This document shows positions 7,303 through 14,267 of a stretch of DNA of 14,267 nt, one piece after another (position 1 is the first letter of the stretch; every line of letters starts with the position of its first letter). Under the pieces are notes generated by a model. The model ran no database searches, had not been told where the DNA came from, and saw nothing but the letters and a program-made list of their open reading frames with translations. The stretch covers positions 1 to 14,267 of the forward strand of contig CAJXTP010000058.1 in the NCBI GenBank assembly GCA_913061335.1, given 5' to 3'. The position numbers and the translations under genes were made by a program. This stretch comes from an uncultured Loktanella sp. GTDB taxonomy: Bacteria > Pseudomonadota > Alphaproteobacteria > Rhodobacterales > Rhodobacteraceae.

Positions 7303-8035
7303 AATGGTTCAATATTTGTTTGATGAACGCGGCAAACCGTTTGGATTTGGGTGCGGTAAACACATCTTCTGGCGCGCCAATCTCCACGATCTCTCCTTTG
7401 TCCATGAACACCATCCTGTCGGCGACACGGCGGGCAAAGCCCATCTCGTGGGTCACAACGATCATGGTAATACCCGTGGACGCCAGCTCGGTCATCACAT
7501 CAAGCACCTCAGCGATCATTTCAGGATCAAGTGCCGACGTCGGCTCGTCAAACAACAAAATCCGAGGCTCCATGCACAATGATCGCGCAATCGCCACACG
7601 CTGTTGCTGACCACCCGAAAGCTGACGCGGGAACTTGTCAGCCTGATCGGGGATTTGCACCCTTTCAAGATGCGACATAGCGCGCGCGCGCGCCTCAGTG
7701 TCTGATAGGCCCAGCACACGACGCGGACCAAGACACAGGTTGTCCATCACGGTTAGGTGGGGGAACAAGTTGAACTGTTGGAACACCATGCCAACCGTGC
7801 CGCGAATTTTTTCAAGACCGGCTGGGGCATCCGTCAGCGTGGTGCCATCAACAATAATCTCGCCAGCCTCATGCGTCTCAAGGCGGTTGATACAGCGGAT
7901 CAGCGTGGATTTACCCGACCCCGATGGGCCGCAAATCACCACACGCTCGCCAGCGGTCACGTCAAGCGACACGTCTTTGAGCGCCTGAAAATCGCCGAAA
8001 AACTTGGACACGTTGCGCATTGAAATGATGGTCAT
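7301..8035 (-). CDS. Polar amino-acid type ABC transporter ATP-binding protein
   Basis: A 244-residue ATPase of the GlnQ/HisP type that powers uptake with the adjacent permease. The Walker A motif GPSGSGKS is at residues 36-43, then the Q-loop in FQQFNLFPHLTV, the signature LSGGQQQR, Walker B LLFDEPTSALDPE and the H-loop VVTHEMGFA. The family-typical start MTIISMRNVSKFFG is at 8035; the open frame continues upstream to 8197 but that part lies in the divergent promoter region and has no family similarity. The Shine-Dalgarno is weak (AAGG about 11 bases ahead). It is the first gene of the minus-strand series ATPase-permease-MATE-Rieske and is divergent from the gene for the binding protein. Confidence 0.92.
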   Translation of the reverse strand: MTIISMRNVSKFFGDFQALKDVSLDVTAGERVVICGPSGSGKSTLIRCINRLETHEAGEIIVDGTTLTDAPAGLEKIRGTVGMVFQQFNLFPHLTVMDNLCLGPRRVLGLSDTEARARAMSHLERVQIPDQADKFPRQLSGGQQQRVAIARSLCMEPRILLFDEPTSALDPEMIAEVLDVMTELASTGITMIVVTHEMGFARRVADRMVFMDKGEIVEIGAPEDVFTAPKSKRFAAFIKQILNH

Positions 8036-8162
8036 TGGCGAGGGGCCTTTAATTTGTTCAGTAATACTCTGACATAAAACGAATTTCACTTTTCTCAAGC
8101 TGTTTGCATTTCCAAACCATCGTGGCATCCTATGTCTAACGAATACATTGGAAGGGAAACCC
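8036..8162. promoter_or_regulatory. Divergent promoter region between ABC ATPase operon and binding-protein gene
   Basis: This 127-base AT-rich spacer must hold both promoters. For the minus strand a sigma-70-like pair is TTGAGA (8098-8093) and TATGTC (8076-8071), with 16 bases between. For the plus strand TTGCAT (8104-8109) with TCCTAT (8128-8133), 18 bases between, is a weak candidate. The binding-protein gene has a strong ribosome-binding site GGAAGGG (8150-8156). No clear operator palindrome was found, and no regulator gene lies next to it. The exact promoter positions are uncertain. Confidence 0.4.
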
Positions 8163-8942
8163 ATGAAATTCTTTAAAATTGCCGCTGCTGCGGTCATCTT
8201 GGCGTCAGGCGCTGGTCAAGCGTCCGCGCAATCTGCGTTGTCTGAAATCTTATCCGAGGGGGTGCTTAAAGTCGGTACAACTGGTGATTGGAACCCAATG
8301 TCGATGCGCAATGTGGCGACAAACACTTACGAAGGCTACGACATTGATGTGATGACAGCGCTGGCCGCTGATCTGGGCGTTGAGGTCGAATTTGTACCGA
8401 CAGATTGGAAAACACTGGTCGCTGGTGTGACCTCTGGTCAGTACCACATCACGGGGTCGGCATCTGTGTCGCCTGCACGCGCAAAGGCCGCCGGTTATTC
8501 CGATAGCTATTTCTCATTGGCGACTGTTCCACTTACGCTCAAGACCAACATGGACCGGTTCACCGACTGGGATGACCTGAACATGGAAGGCGTGTCTGTG
8601 GCAGCCACGCTCGGCACTACGCAAGAAACCCAAGTGAAGCAGTATTTCCCCGATGCAACCCACCGCATCGTTGAAGCCCCTGCGCGTGATTTCCAAGAGG
8701 TCCTTTCAGGCCGCGCGGACGCATCCATTACATCCAACGTGGAAGCCCACAAGCTGGTCGCGCAATACGACCAATTGATGATTGTCCCTGTCGACGCAGG
8801 TCGGTCGCCAACGCCAATCGCAATGCTATTGCCGCAAGCCGATCAGGTTTGGATCAACTACGTGAACACGTGGATTACGCTCAAGCAGGAACAGGGGTTC
8901 TTTGATGACCTTGGCGTGAAATGGCAGCTGCAGGCAGAATAA
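8163..8942 (+). CDS. Periplasmic substrate-binding protein (SBP family 3) of the ABC importer
   Basis: A 259-residue secreted protein. The N-terminus has a lysine pair around a hydrophobic core and ends ASA, so signal peptidase I cleavage is likely after A22. The mature part follows the SBP_bac_3 pattern: VLKVGTTGDWNPMSM, then YEGYDIDVMTALAADLGV, then the ligand-binding arginine R106 in SPARAKAAGYSDSYF, which in amino-acid binders holds the alpha-carboxylate. The ATG at 8163 is preferred over an in-frame TTG at 8148 because it has GGAAGGG 6 bases ahead. The TTGD...YEG.DID pattern also recalls periplasmic cyclohexadienyl dehydratases (PheC), which share this fold, but the neighbouring permease and ATPase favour transport. 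The ligand is probably a small carboxylated or aromatic solute. A terminator follows at 8965. Confidence 0.87.
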   Translation: MKFFKIAAAAVILASGAGQASAQSALSEILSEGVLKVGTTGDWNPMSMRNVATNTYEGYDIDVMTALAADLGVEVEFVPTDWKTLVAGVTSGQYHITGSASVSPARAKAAGYSDSYFSLATVPLTLKTNMDRFTDWDDLNMEGVSVAATLGTTQETQVKQYFPDATHRIVEAPARDFQEVLSGRADASITSNVEAHKLVAQYDQLMIVPVDAGRSPTPIAMLLPQADQVWINYVNTWITLKQEQGFFDDLGVKWQLQAE

Positions 8943-8964
8943 GTCTGCGACAAACACGAAATTT

Positions 8965-8991
8965 AGGCCAACCGTGCGCGGTTGGCCTTTT
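8965..8991 (+). terminator. Rho-independent terminator after the binding-protein gene
   Basis: A perfect 10-base-pair stem, AGGCCAACCG (8965-8974) with CGGTTGGCCT (8979-8988), encloses the loop TGCG and runs into TTTT on the plus strand. It starts 22 bases after the stop codon and separates this transcript from the glutathione S-transferase-like gene. Confidence 0.88.
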
Positions 8992-9014
8992 CATTTGAAC
9001 GATAAGGCTTTGCT

Positions 9015-9668
9015 ATGCTGACAATCTATTCGGTGCCCGTTGCGGTTTATTGCGCCAAGCTGCGCATCATGCTGCGTCACAAGTCCATTGCGTTTGAACA
9101 ATTGCCGCCACCCGGTGGATACGGATCAGTTGAGTACCGCGCGATTGTGCCATCGGGCAATTTGCCGGCGATGATCCACGACGGTTTTATGCTGTCGGAC
9201 AGCGAAGCCATTGCAGAATATCTCGACGAGGCTTTTCCAGATGTGCCGATGCTGCCGCACACCGTCAAGCTGCGTGCCAAAGCCCGAGAATTCAGCCGAT
9301 CCCACGACACCCGCCTAGAACCCGCCGTGCGCGCGATCTATCCGCAAGTGGGTTTTGCGTCCCGCGACGCTGACGCAGTACGCGCTGGCGGCGCGTTGAT
9401 CTCCAAACATCTGTCGTCACTTGGATTGCTGTTGTCAGCCAACCCGCTTGATACCGGTCAGCTTTGGCTGTGCGACTGCGGCTTTGCAGTGACGTTTGCG
9501 TGGATCAAAGCGTTCGAATCCGCGCTGGGCCTACCCGTCGATTGGCCACAGATTGTCCGTGACTATGACACGCGCCTGCAAGGGTTTCAGGTCGTCGCCG
9601 ATGAGCTGACCGACTACAGGCCCGCAATGGATGCCTATCTGGAAAAGGCCAAACCACCGCAGGGCTAA
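9015..9668 (+). CDS. Glutathione S-transferase family protein
   Basis: A 217-residue GST-fold protein. The N-terminal thioredoxin-like domain begins LTIYSVPVAVYCAKLRIML and holds the glutathione-binding cis-proline in GNLPAMIHDG and the DSEAIAEYLDE motif; an all-helical C-terminal domain follows. The possible catalytic residues in the first turn are S6, Y12 or C13, so the class is not clear, although the length and SDSEAI pattern fit bacterial GSTs that isomerise or conjugate small electrophiles. The start is supported by AAGG 7 bases upstream (9004-9007). It stands alone on the plus strand after a terminator, and its TAA overlaps the stop of the convergent dctM. A role in degrading an aromatic or maleyl compound is possible but not shown. 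Confidence 0.8.
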   Translation: MLTIYSVPVAVYCAKLRIMLRHKSIAFEQLPPPGGYGSVEYRAIVPSGNLPAMIHDGFMLSDSEAIAEYLDEAFPDVPMLPHTVKLRAKAREFSRSHDTRLEPAVRAIYPQVGFASRDADAVRAGGALISKHLSSLGLLLSANPLDTGQLWLCDCGFAVTFAWIKAFESALGLPVDWPQIVRDYDTRLQGFQVVADELTDYRPAMDAYLEKAKPPQG

Positions 9669-11065
9669 ACCTGACTGGGCAACCACAGCACGATCATCGG
9701 GAACGTCACCAGCAACGCAATTGTGATCGCATCGGCAATAAAGAACGGCGTCACGCCTTTGAACACGTCTTGCACGCTGATGTCGTCGCAAACCCCTGCC
9801 ACAACAAAACAGTTCAGCCCGATGGGCGGCGTGATAAGGCAGAACTCTGCCATTTTGACCACCAAAATTCCGAACCAAATCGCGCACATCGGACCAGACA
9901 TGCCAAACGCACTGTCGGCCGCAGATACGGCTTCGCCACCGTTCAGGGCCATGACGGCAGGGTAGACGACGGGCAATGTCAGCAACAACATTCCAATCGC
10001 ATCCATGAACATGCCCAGCACGGCATAGGCCAGCAGGATGCAAACAAGGATCATCATTGGTGACGCGGTCAAGGACGTGATCCAATCGGAAAACGCGCTT
10101 GGTAAATTGGCAAAGCCTAAGAAGCGCACGTAAACCAAAACGCCCCAGATGATCGTAAATATCATCACGCTCAGCTTGGCTGTTTCAAGCAATGCGTCTT
10201 TCAGCTGTGACCAGCGCATGCCGCGATACAGCGCAATCAGGAACACGACGAATGCGCCAATCGCACCGCCCTCGGTTGGGGTGCCCCATGCGTCGCCGCC
10301 AAACGGATTATAGACAAACAAGATGATCGTCAGGACCACAAAAACGATTGGCAAGGCAGGCGGCAGCGATTCAAACCGTTCGCGCCACGTAAAGCCAGTC
10401 ACGGGCGGCCCGAACCCTTTGATGGTCATCGCCATGCCAACAATCAAAAGCGCGTAAACCACTGCGGAAAATAGACCGGGAAGAAAACCTGCCAGCAACA
10501 GCTTGCCCACATCTTGTTCCACAATGATCGCATAGATCACCAAAATAGCGGATGGCGGGATCAGAGATGCCAATGTGCCAGCAGCAGCAACAACGCCCGC
10601 CGCAAAGCGTTTGTCATAGCCAATCGCCAACATCTCTGGGATCGCAATGCGCGCGAACACGGCTGACGTAGCAACGGACGCGCCCGACACGGCGGCAAAG
10701 CCCGCAGTCGCAAACACGGTCGACACGGCCAAGCCGCCGGGCACCCAAGCGATCCAGCGTTTGGCAGCCTCGAACAGGGCTTTTGTCAGACCCGCGTAAT
10801 AGGCGAGGTATCCGATCAGAATGAAGGTTGGGATCAGGCTCAACGCTTGGGATGACACTTTGGAATGTGGGACTTGGCCTGCGGTTTTCACGGCGACCGT
10901 CAAAGCCCACCCGAAATCGTCGGGGGCGTAGCCCTTTTTGGCCCAGAATATCCAAATCAAGCCGATCATGCCCGCAAGACCTGCGGCAAACGCGACGCGC
11001 ATCCCTAAGATCACCAGCACCAACATCCCCGCAGAGACCGCCAATCCAATATCAATTGGTTCCAT
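9665..11065 (-). CDS. dctM: TRAP transporter large membrane subunit
   Basis: A 466-residue polytopic protein of the DctM family, the ion-coupled channel subunit of a tripartite ATP-independent periplasmic transporter. Family signatures are present: GFAAVSGASVATSAVFARIA in the first half, LIPPSAILVIYAI, and TPPIGLNCFVVAGV near the C-terminus, with about 12 hydrophobic segments. It is slightly longer than the usual 425-440 residues. The start has AAGGA about 8 bases upstream and lies 11 bases after the dctQ stop. The TAG stop overlaps the stop of the convergent GST gene by 4 bases (9665-9668), leaving no room for a terminator between them. The substrate is probably a carboxylate, as in most members, but the exact compound is not predictable. 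Confidence 0.92.
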   Translation of the reverse strand: MEPIDIGLAVSAGMLVLVILGMRVAFAAGLAGMIGLIWIFWAKKGYAPDDFGWALTVAVKTAGQVPHSKVSSQALSLIPTFILIGYLAYYAGLTKALFEAAKRWIAWVPGGLAVSTVFATAGFAAVSGASVATSAVFARIAIPEMLAIGYDKRFAAGVVAAAGTLASLIPPSAILVIYAIIVEQDVGKLLLAGFLPGLFSAVVYALLIVGMAMTIKGFGPPVTGFTWRERFESLPPALPIVFVVLTIILFVYNPFGGDAWGTPTEGGAIGAFVVFLIALYRGMRWSQLKDALLETAKLSVMIFTIIWGVLVYVRFLGFANLPSAFSDWITSLTASPMMILVCILLAYAVLGMFMDAIGMLLLTLPVVYPAVMALNGGEAVSAADSAFGMSGPMCAIWFGILVVKMAEFCLITPPIGLNCFVVAGVCDDISVQDVFKGVTPFFIADAITIALLVTFPMIVLWLPSQV

Positions 11066-11076
11066 GTCAGTGATCC

Positions 11077-11709
11077 TTAGATTTCATTGGCCGAGACATG
11101 CTCGGCTTCCATTGCGGCTTGGGTGGCGGCATTTGCCACCAACGGCACCGCAATCGGGTGTGTGTCATTACGAATGAACGCGCGACCATAGGCATAAACT
11201 TGCAGTACAAGGCGCAGGCACAGCACGCTAAACGCCACAGGCGCCAACAGTTTGGCAGGCCACAGCGGCAGGGCTATATCCATAGAACTATCGCGGCTCC
11301 ACATGGGTGATCCAAAGTCAAAGCTGCGCGCAAAATGGGCGTAGGTGCCCCAAACCATCAGCACCATCAAAAGCAGGACAGCAAGGGTCGTGATTATCTC
11401 GGCCAGATATAGCGAGCGGCCCTTTAAGGCACCGACAAGCATGTCCATCCGAATATGACCGCCGTCGCGCTGCGTGTATGAAATGCCCATGAACGCAATC
11501 AGCGGCATCGCCTGCTGGATCCAATCCACATAGCCGGGCAGGGGCTGATTGAACCCGTTTCGCCCTGCGACCGATACAACAGCCAACATCATCAACGAGA
11601 ATACCGCCAAGCCGCTGACCAAGGCCAGCCAACCTTCAACGCGGTAAAGGCTTCGGTCAATTTGGCTCAGACGACTGTCATCGGACAGCACGAGGGATGC
11701 ACCTGCCAT
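11077..11709 (-). CDS. dctQ: TRAP transporter small membrane subunit
   Basis: A 210-residue DctQ-family protein, the four-helix partner of DctM. Hydrophobic segments are visible at roughly residues 27-49, 62-80, 103-125 and 150-170, with the family pattern of a conserved Arg-Asn after helix 1 (SVAGRNGFNQPLPGYVDWIQ) and GGHIRMDML after helix 2. The C-terminal 40 residues are hydrophilic and probably cytoplasmic. AAGGA precedes the ATG at suitable distance. It lies between dctP, from which it is separated by a hairpin, and dctM, 11 bases downstream. Confidence 0.9.
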   Translation of the reverse strand: MAGASLVLSDDSRLSQIDRSLYRVEGWLALVSGLAVFSLMMLAVVSVAGRNGFNQPLPGYVDWIQQAMPLIAFMGISYTQRDGGHIRMDMLVGALKGRSLYLAEIITTLAVLLLMVLMVWGTYAHFARSFDFGSPMWSRDSSMDIALPLWPAKLLAPVAFSVLCLRLVLQVYAYGRAFIRNDTHPIAVPLVANAATQAAMEAEHVSANEI

Positions 11710-11731
11710 GAGTTAATTCCTTGCAGTTGGG

Positions 11732-11759
11732 AAAACCCCGCGCAGCGTTATGCGCGGGG
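11732..11759 (-). terminator. Intra-operon hairpin with T-tract between dctP and dctQ
   Basis: On the minus strand a perfect 9-base-pair stem CCCCGCGCA / TGCGCGGGG (11759-11751 with 11744-11736) with a 6-base loop is followed by TTTT (11735-11732). It lies just after the dctP stop (11769) and before dctQ. Such a partial terminator would stop most transcripts after dctP, giving more periplasmic binding protein than membrane subunits, and would protect the dctP message 3' end. Confidence 0.75.
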
Positions 11760-11768
11760 AATACGGGC

Positions 11769-12779
11769 TTATTTCGCGTCTGCGATCATGCCAGTCACCA
11801 TGTCATACAGCTCTTGGGCAGGAAGACCCTTTGCTGTATTGTCGGCGATCCATGCGCTTGCGGCTGGCGCGGCTGCGGCCTCTTTAAAGGCAGCGAGCTC
11901 CGCATCTGCAAACGACACCTGTGTGATACCACGTTCCTCAAGCGCTGGGCCCCAAGCAGCCATCGTCGCACCGTTGTAGGTTTCAACATAGTGATCCAAT
12001 GCCGCGTCAATCGAGCTAAGCAATGCATCGCGGTGATCATCGGATAGGCCATTAAGCGCATCCGTGTTGGCGACCACAGGGCAGTTCACGGTGCCCGGGT
12101 TCAAGTTTGTCGTCCACCAAGTACCATTTTCGATGGTGCCATAAGACATGTGGGCGTGGGGGGCAAAGGACACGGCCTTGACCACACCGCTGTCCATCGC
12201 TTGGCGGACTTCTGTGGCGGACATCGATGTTGGCACGGCACCAACGGCAGCCATTGCGGCACCAATACCACCTGTTGCACGGACGCTCAGACCCTCAAAG
12301 TCGGCAAGCGTTTCAGGCGCGTCGCCCATACCAACAAGGTTGTACTGCGGCAATGGGGACGGCATCAGCAATGTGGCATTCCAGCGGGCCAGATCGGCGA
12401 TCGTCGCGGGATGGTCATAAACCGCCATCGACAATTCAATTTCCTGTTCAAGCGATGTGACACCCAAGAACGGCAACTCCAGCACAGTGATGGATGGGTT
12501 CTTGTCACGGTGGTAACCGGCACAGAACTGCGCCATCTCAAACGCACCAATGGAAATCCCATCTAGGTTTTCTGTGTTCTTGGACAGGCCACCGTAGCTG
12601 ATGTTCAATGTGAACTCGCCATCAGTTTTTTCGGACACAAGTTCGGCCAACTTTTCAACATGTTCGGTAAACGCCCGCTTTTTACCCCAAAGGGATACAT
12701 TCCATTCCTCGGCCATACCTTGTGTAGCAAAGGCGATGGAAATGGCGGCGATAGCTGTGGTCTTAAGATAGGTGCGCAT
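11769..12779 (-). CDS. dctP: TRAP transporter periplasmic substrate-binding protein
   Basis: A 336-residue secreted binding protein of the DctP family. The signal peptide MRTYLKTTAIAAISIAFATQ ends GMA, with cleavage likely after A23. The conserved ligand-carboxylate arginine is R167 in LSVRATGGIG, followed by the family stretch VGAVPTSMSATEVRQAMDSGVVKAVSF. The start at 12779 is chosen over an in-frame ATG at 12800 because GGGAGGAA lies just upstream and the signal peptide then has normal length. It is the first transporter gene and is preceded by the regulator on the same strand, 117 bases away. The ligand is likely an organic acid; the conserved arginine supports a carboxylate but nothing more specific. 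Confidence 0.92.
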   Translation of the reverse strand: MRTYLKTTAIAAISIAFATQGMAEEWNVSLWGKKRAFTEHVEKLAELVSEKTDGEFTLNISYGGLSKNTENLDGISIGAFEMAQFCAGYHRDKNPSITVLELPFLGVTSLEQEIELSMAVYDHPATIADLARWNATLLMPSPLPQYNLVGMGDAPETLADFEGLSVRATGGIGAAMAAVGAVPTSMSATEVRQAMDSGVVKAVSFAPHAHMSYGTIENGTWWTTNLNPGTVNCPVVANTDALNGLSDDHRDALLSSIDAALDHYVETYNGATMAAWGPALEERGITQVSFADAELAAFKEAAAAPAASAWIADNTAKGLPAQELYDMVTGMIADAK

Positions 12780-12783
12780 GGTG

Positions 12784-12791
12784 TTCCTCCC
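12784..12791 (-). promoter_or_regulatory. Ribosome-binding site of dctP
   Basis: GGGAGGAA on the minus strand is a near-perfect Shine-Dalgarno sequence, 4 bases before the ATG at 12779. It selects this start over the in-frame ATG seven codons upstream. Confidence 0.75.
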
Positions 12792-12876
12792 AAAATGCAT
12801 GGCAATTCAATGGGGGCAATGTGACGGGCAAGGCGCGCGTTGCCTATGAGTGAAAATGCGCAAGGAATTAGGCCAC

Positions 12877-12896
12877 CCCTGCGGATTCCCGCAGGG
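12877..12896 (-). other. Hairpin directly after the regulator stop codon
   Basis: A perfect 8-base-pair inverted repeat, CCCTGCGG / CCGCAGGG with loop ATTC, begins immediately after the TAG of the regulator gene (12899-12897). Neither strand has a T-tract after it, so it is not a standard intrinsic terminator; it may act as a weak terminator or as a stabilising 3' end, or be a protein-binding palindrome upstream of dctP. Confidence 0.5.
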
Positions 12897-14221
12897 CTAT
12901 AACAACGCGTCTTTGTCCAAGCCCAGTTTCACAATCTTCTCGTTCAGGGTGCGCCTGCCGATACCCAATGCGGCGGCGGCGGCATCCATGCGCCCTGCGT
13001 GGGTTTTGATGGCTTTGGCGATCAGCTCGCGCTCAAACGCGGCAACCGCCTCGCGCAACGTGTCGGGAATATCGTCCAATTGCTGACCACGGCGAATAGC
13101 ACCGGCCATTGATCCTGCACTGCGCCGTGCTGCCAAAACGCGACGTTCAGCGACATGGCGCAATTCGCGCACGTTGCCCGGCCAATCATGGGCCAGCAGC
13201 GCCGCCAAATCATCTTGGGCAATTGCAGGTGGGGGCACTTCGTAAATGCTCGCGTATTCAGCCAGAAAATGCGTCATCAACAATGTCAGATCATCGCGGC
13301 GCGCGCGCAACGGCGGCGCGGTCAATTCGACGGTATTGATGCGAAACAATAAATCGGCGCGCAAGCGCAGGTCAGCAACCGCTGCGTCCACGTCTTCATT
13401 TGTGGCACTGACGATGCGCAAACGAATTGGGACAGGGATCGTAGCCCCGATCGGTAGAACTGTTTGGTCTTCAATCACGCGCAACAATTTGGCCTGTACG
13501 GCTATGGGGCAAGAACAGATTTCGTCCAAAAACAGGGTGCCACCCGACGCCGCAAGCAAACGGCCCTGCGCGCCTTCATGGGTGCCGAACATGTCAGTAT
13601 CGAAACTGTCAGGCGAAAGTGCTGCGCAGTTGAGCGCCAAAAACGGCAGATCCGGCGCACGGCCCAAATCGTGTAATGCGCGCGCAACCAGTTCCTTGCC
13701 AGTCCCCGTTTCACCTCTGATCATCACGGCCGCATCAATGTCCGCGACATCCAATATCTCTTGGCGCAACGCCGTCATCTCGGGAGTTTTCCCCAAAAGT
13801 ACGCGGTCCAAACCCGACAGTTGAAATAAACGATCTTTAAGGCGTTGGTTGTTACGTGCAATGCGGTGACGCTCTGCTGCATTGCGCAATATCGTCAGCA
13901 ACCGCCTTGGATCATAAGGCTTTTCAACAAAGCTGTAGGCGCCATTTTGCAAGGCTTCGACCGCCATCGCGATATCGCCATGTGCGGAAATAAGCACCAA
14001 AGGCGGCGCAAACCTTGGATCAAGTTGATCGAGCAATTCAAGGCCGGACATGCCCGGCATACGCACATCCGACAAGATGACATCGGGTAGAAATTCCAAC
14101 AGCGTATCAGCGACCAAATGCGCGCGCGGTAAGGCACGCACTGTCCAACCTGCAGCTTCAAGTAATTCAATCAACGACATGCGCAACGCTTTGTCATCGT
14201 CGACCACAAGAATGCTAAAAG
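12897..14221 (-). CDS. DctD-like response regulator (receiver, AAA+, Fis HTH) lacking GAFTGA, 5' truncated
   Basis: A NtrC/DctD-type regulator, open through the genomic end; the frame continues FSIL before the GTG at 14207, the normal first strand of a receiver domain, so the true start is lost at the adapter junction. Counting from that GTG: acidic pocket DDD 3-5, phosphoacceptor D47 in LSDVRMPG, AAA+ domain with Walker A GETGTGKE (K171), Walker B GGTLFLDEI, sensor ATNEDV and arginine-finger region LRADLLFRINTVEL, and a C-terminal Fis-like helix-turn-helix AAAAALGIGRRTLNEKI. The usual GAFTGA loop is missing: after MFG the sequence is THEGAQGRLLAASGGTLF. Without it, contact with sigma-54 is not expected. 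It is upstream of dctPQM on the same strand and probably controls it. A partner histidine kinase would be expected beyond the window. Confidence 0.87.
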
Positions 14222-14267
14222 CTGTCTCTTATACACATCTCCGAGCCCACGAGACCTCTCTACATCT
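14222..14267 (+). other. Illumina Nextera adapter with N707 index (assembly artefact)
   Basis: The sequence from 14222 to 14240 is the 19-base Tn5 mosaic end in the orientation seen when a read runs off its insert. It is followed by CCGAGCCCACGAGAC (14241-14255), then CTCTCTAC (14256-14263), which is the published N707 i7 index, then ATCT, the start of the P7 tail. These bases are synthetic and should be trimmed; genomic sequence ends at about 14221. Confidence 0.97.

Noticed and set aside
8036..8197. N-terminal extension of the ABC ATPase up to 8197
   Set aside because: It would cross the divergent promoter region and the start of the binding-protein gene; ATPases of this family begin at the MTIISMRN position.
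9531..10085. 184-codon minus-strand ORF inside dctM
   Set aside because: It is a frame shadow of dctM with Arg/Cys/His-rich composition and no recognisable domain.
12860..12875. Sigma-54 promoter before dctP (minus strand TGGCCTAATTCCTTGC)
   Set aside because: GG and GC elements are present but separated by 11 bases instead of 10, which normally abolishes sigma-54 recognition; it also fits the missing GAFTGA loop of the regulator.
12877..12896. Intrinsic terminator of the regulator gene
   Set aside because: The stem is good but no T-tract follows on either strand, so it is reported only as a hairpin.
14205..14207. GTG as the start of the regulator gene
   Set aside because: The frame continues upstream as FSIL, the normal beginning of a receiver domain, until the adapter; the real start is outside the genomic sequence.
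1..14221. CRISPR arrays, tRNA or rRNA genes, insertion sequences
   Set aside because: No repeated spacer pattern, no cloverleaf-like sequence, no transposase and no terminal inverted repeats were seen on reading either strand.

Overview
The window looks like a near-complete assembly contig from an alphaproteobacterium of the Roseobacter/Rhodobacteraceae type. The reasons are a TRAP transporter cluster with a receiver/AAA+ regulator, a malonyl-CoA synthetase whose start overlaps what looks like the last codons of a malonyl-CoA decarboxylase, a polar amino-acid ABC importer, and moderately GC-rich codon use. This assignment is an inference; there is no rRNA or other marker gene. The last 46 bases (14222-14267) are not genomic. 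They match the Illumina Nextera transposase adapter followed by the N707 index, so the right edge is an untrimmed library end. No tRNA, rRNA, CRISPR array or insertion sequence was seen.

Left region (1-2557, + strand): a 5'-truncated LpxL/HtrB-like acyltransferase is coupled by an ATGA overlap to a small AMP-forming acyl ligase. A short unexplained ORF follows. Then about 37 codons resembling the C-terminus of malonyl-CoA decarboxylase end in a GTGA overlap with the next gene. This segment looks more AT-rich than the rest and may be a replacement or insertion that removed most of the decarboxylase gene.

Centre (2554-9668): matB (+) makes malonyl-CoA. Converging on it with a 5-base gap is a minus-strand series: ABC ATPase, ABC permease, MATE exporter, Rieske oxygenase. 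The first three are tightly packed or overlapping; the oxygenase follows after 98 bases. The matching periplasmic binding protein is divergent on the + strand and ends in a good rho-independent terminator. A likely reading is import of a small organic solute, oxidation or demethylation of it by the Rieske enzyme, and export of a product or toxic analogue by the MATE protein. A glutathione S-transferase-like gene follows on the + strand and overlaps the stop codon of the next cluster.

Right (9665-14221, - strand): a regulator, then dctP, dctQ and dctM in transcription order, forming a TRAP carboxylate-type uptake system. A hairpin plus T-tract lies between dctP and dctQ, as expected for making more binding protein than membrane subunits. 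The regulator has receiver, AAA+ and Fis domains like DctD, but it lacks the GAFTGA loop that contacts sigma-54, and no correctly spaced sigma-54 promoter was found before dctP. Its first few codons are lost at the adapter junction.
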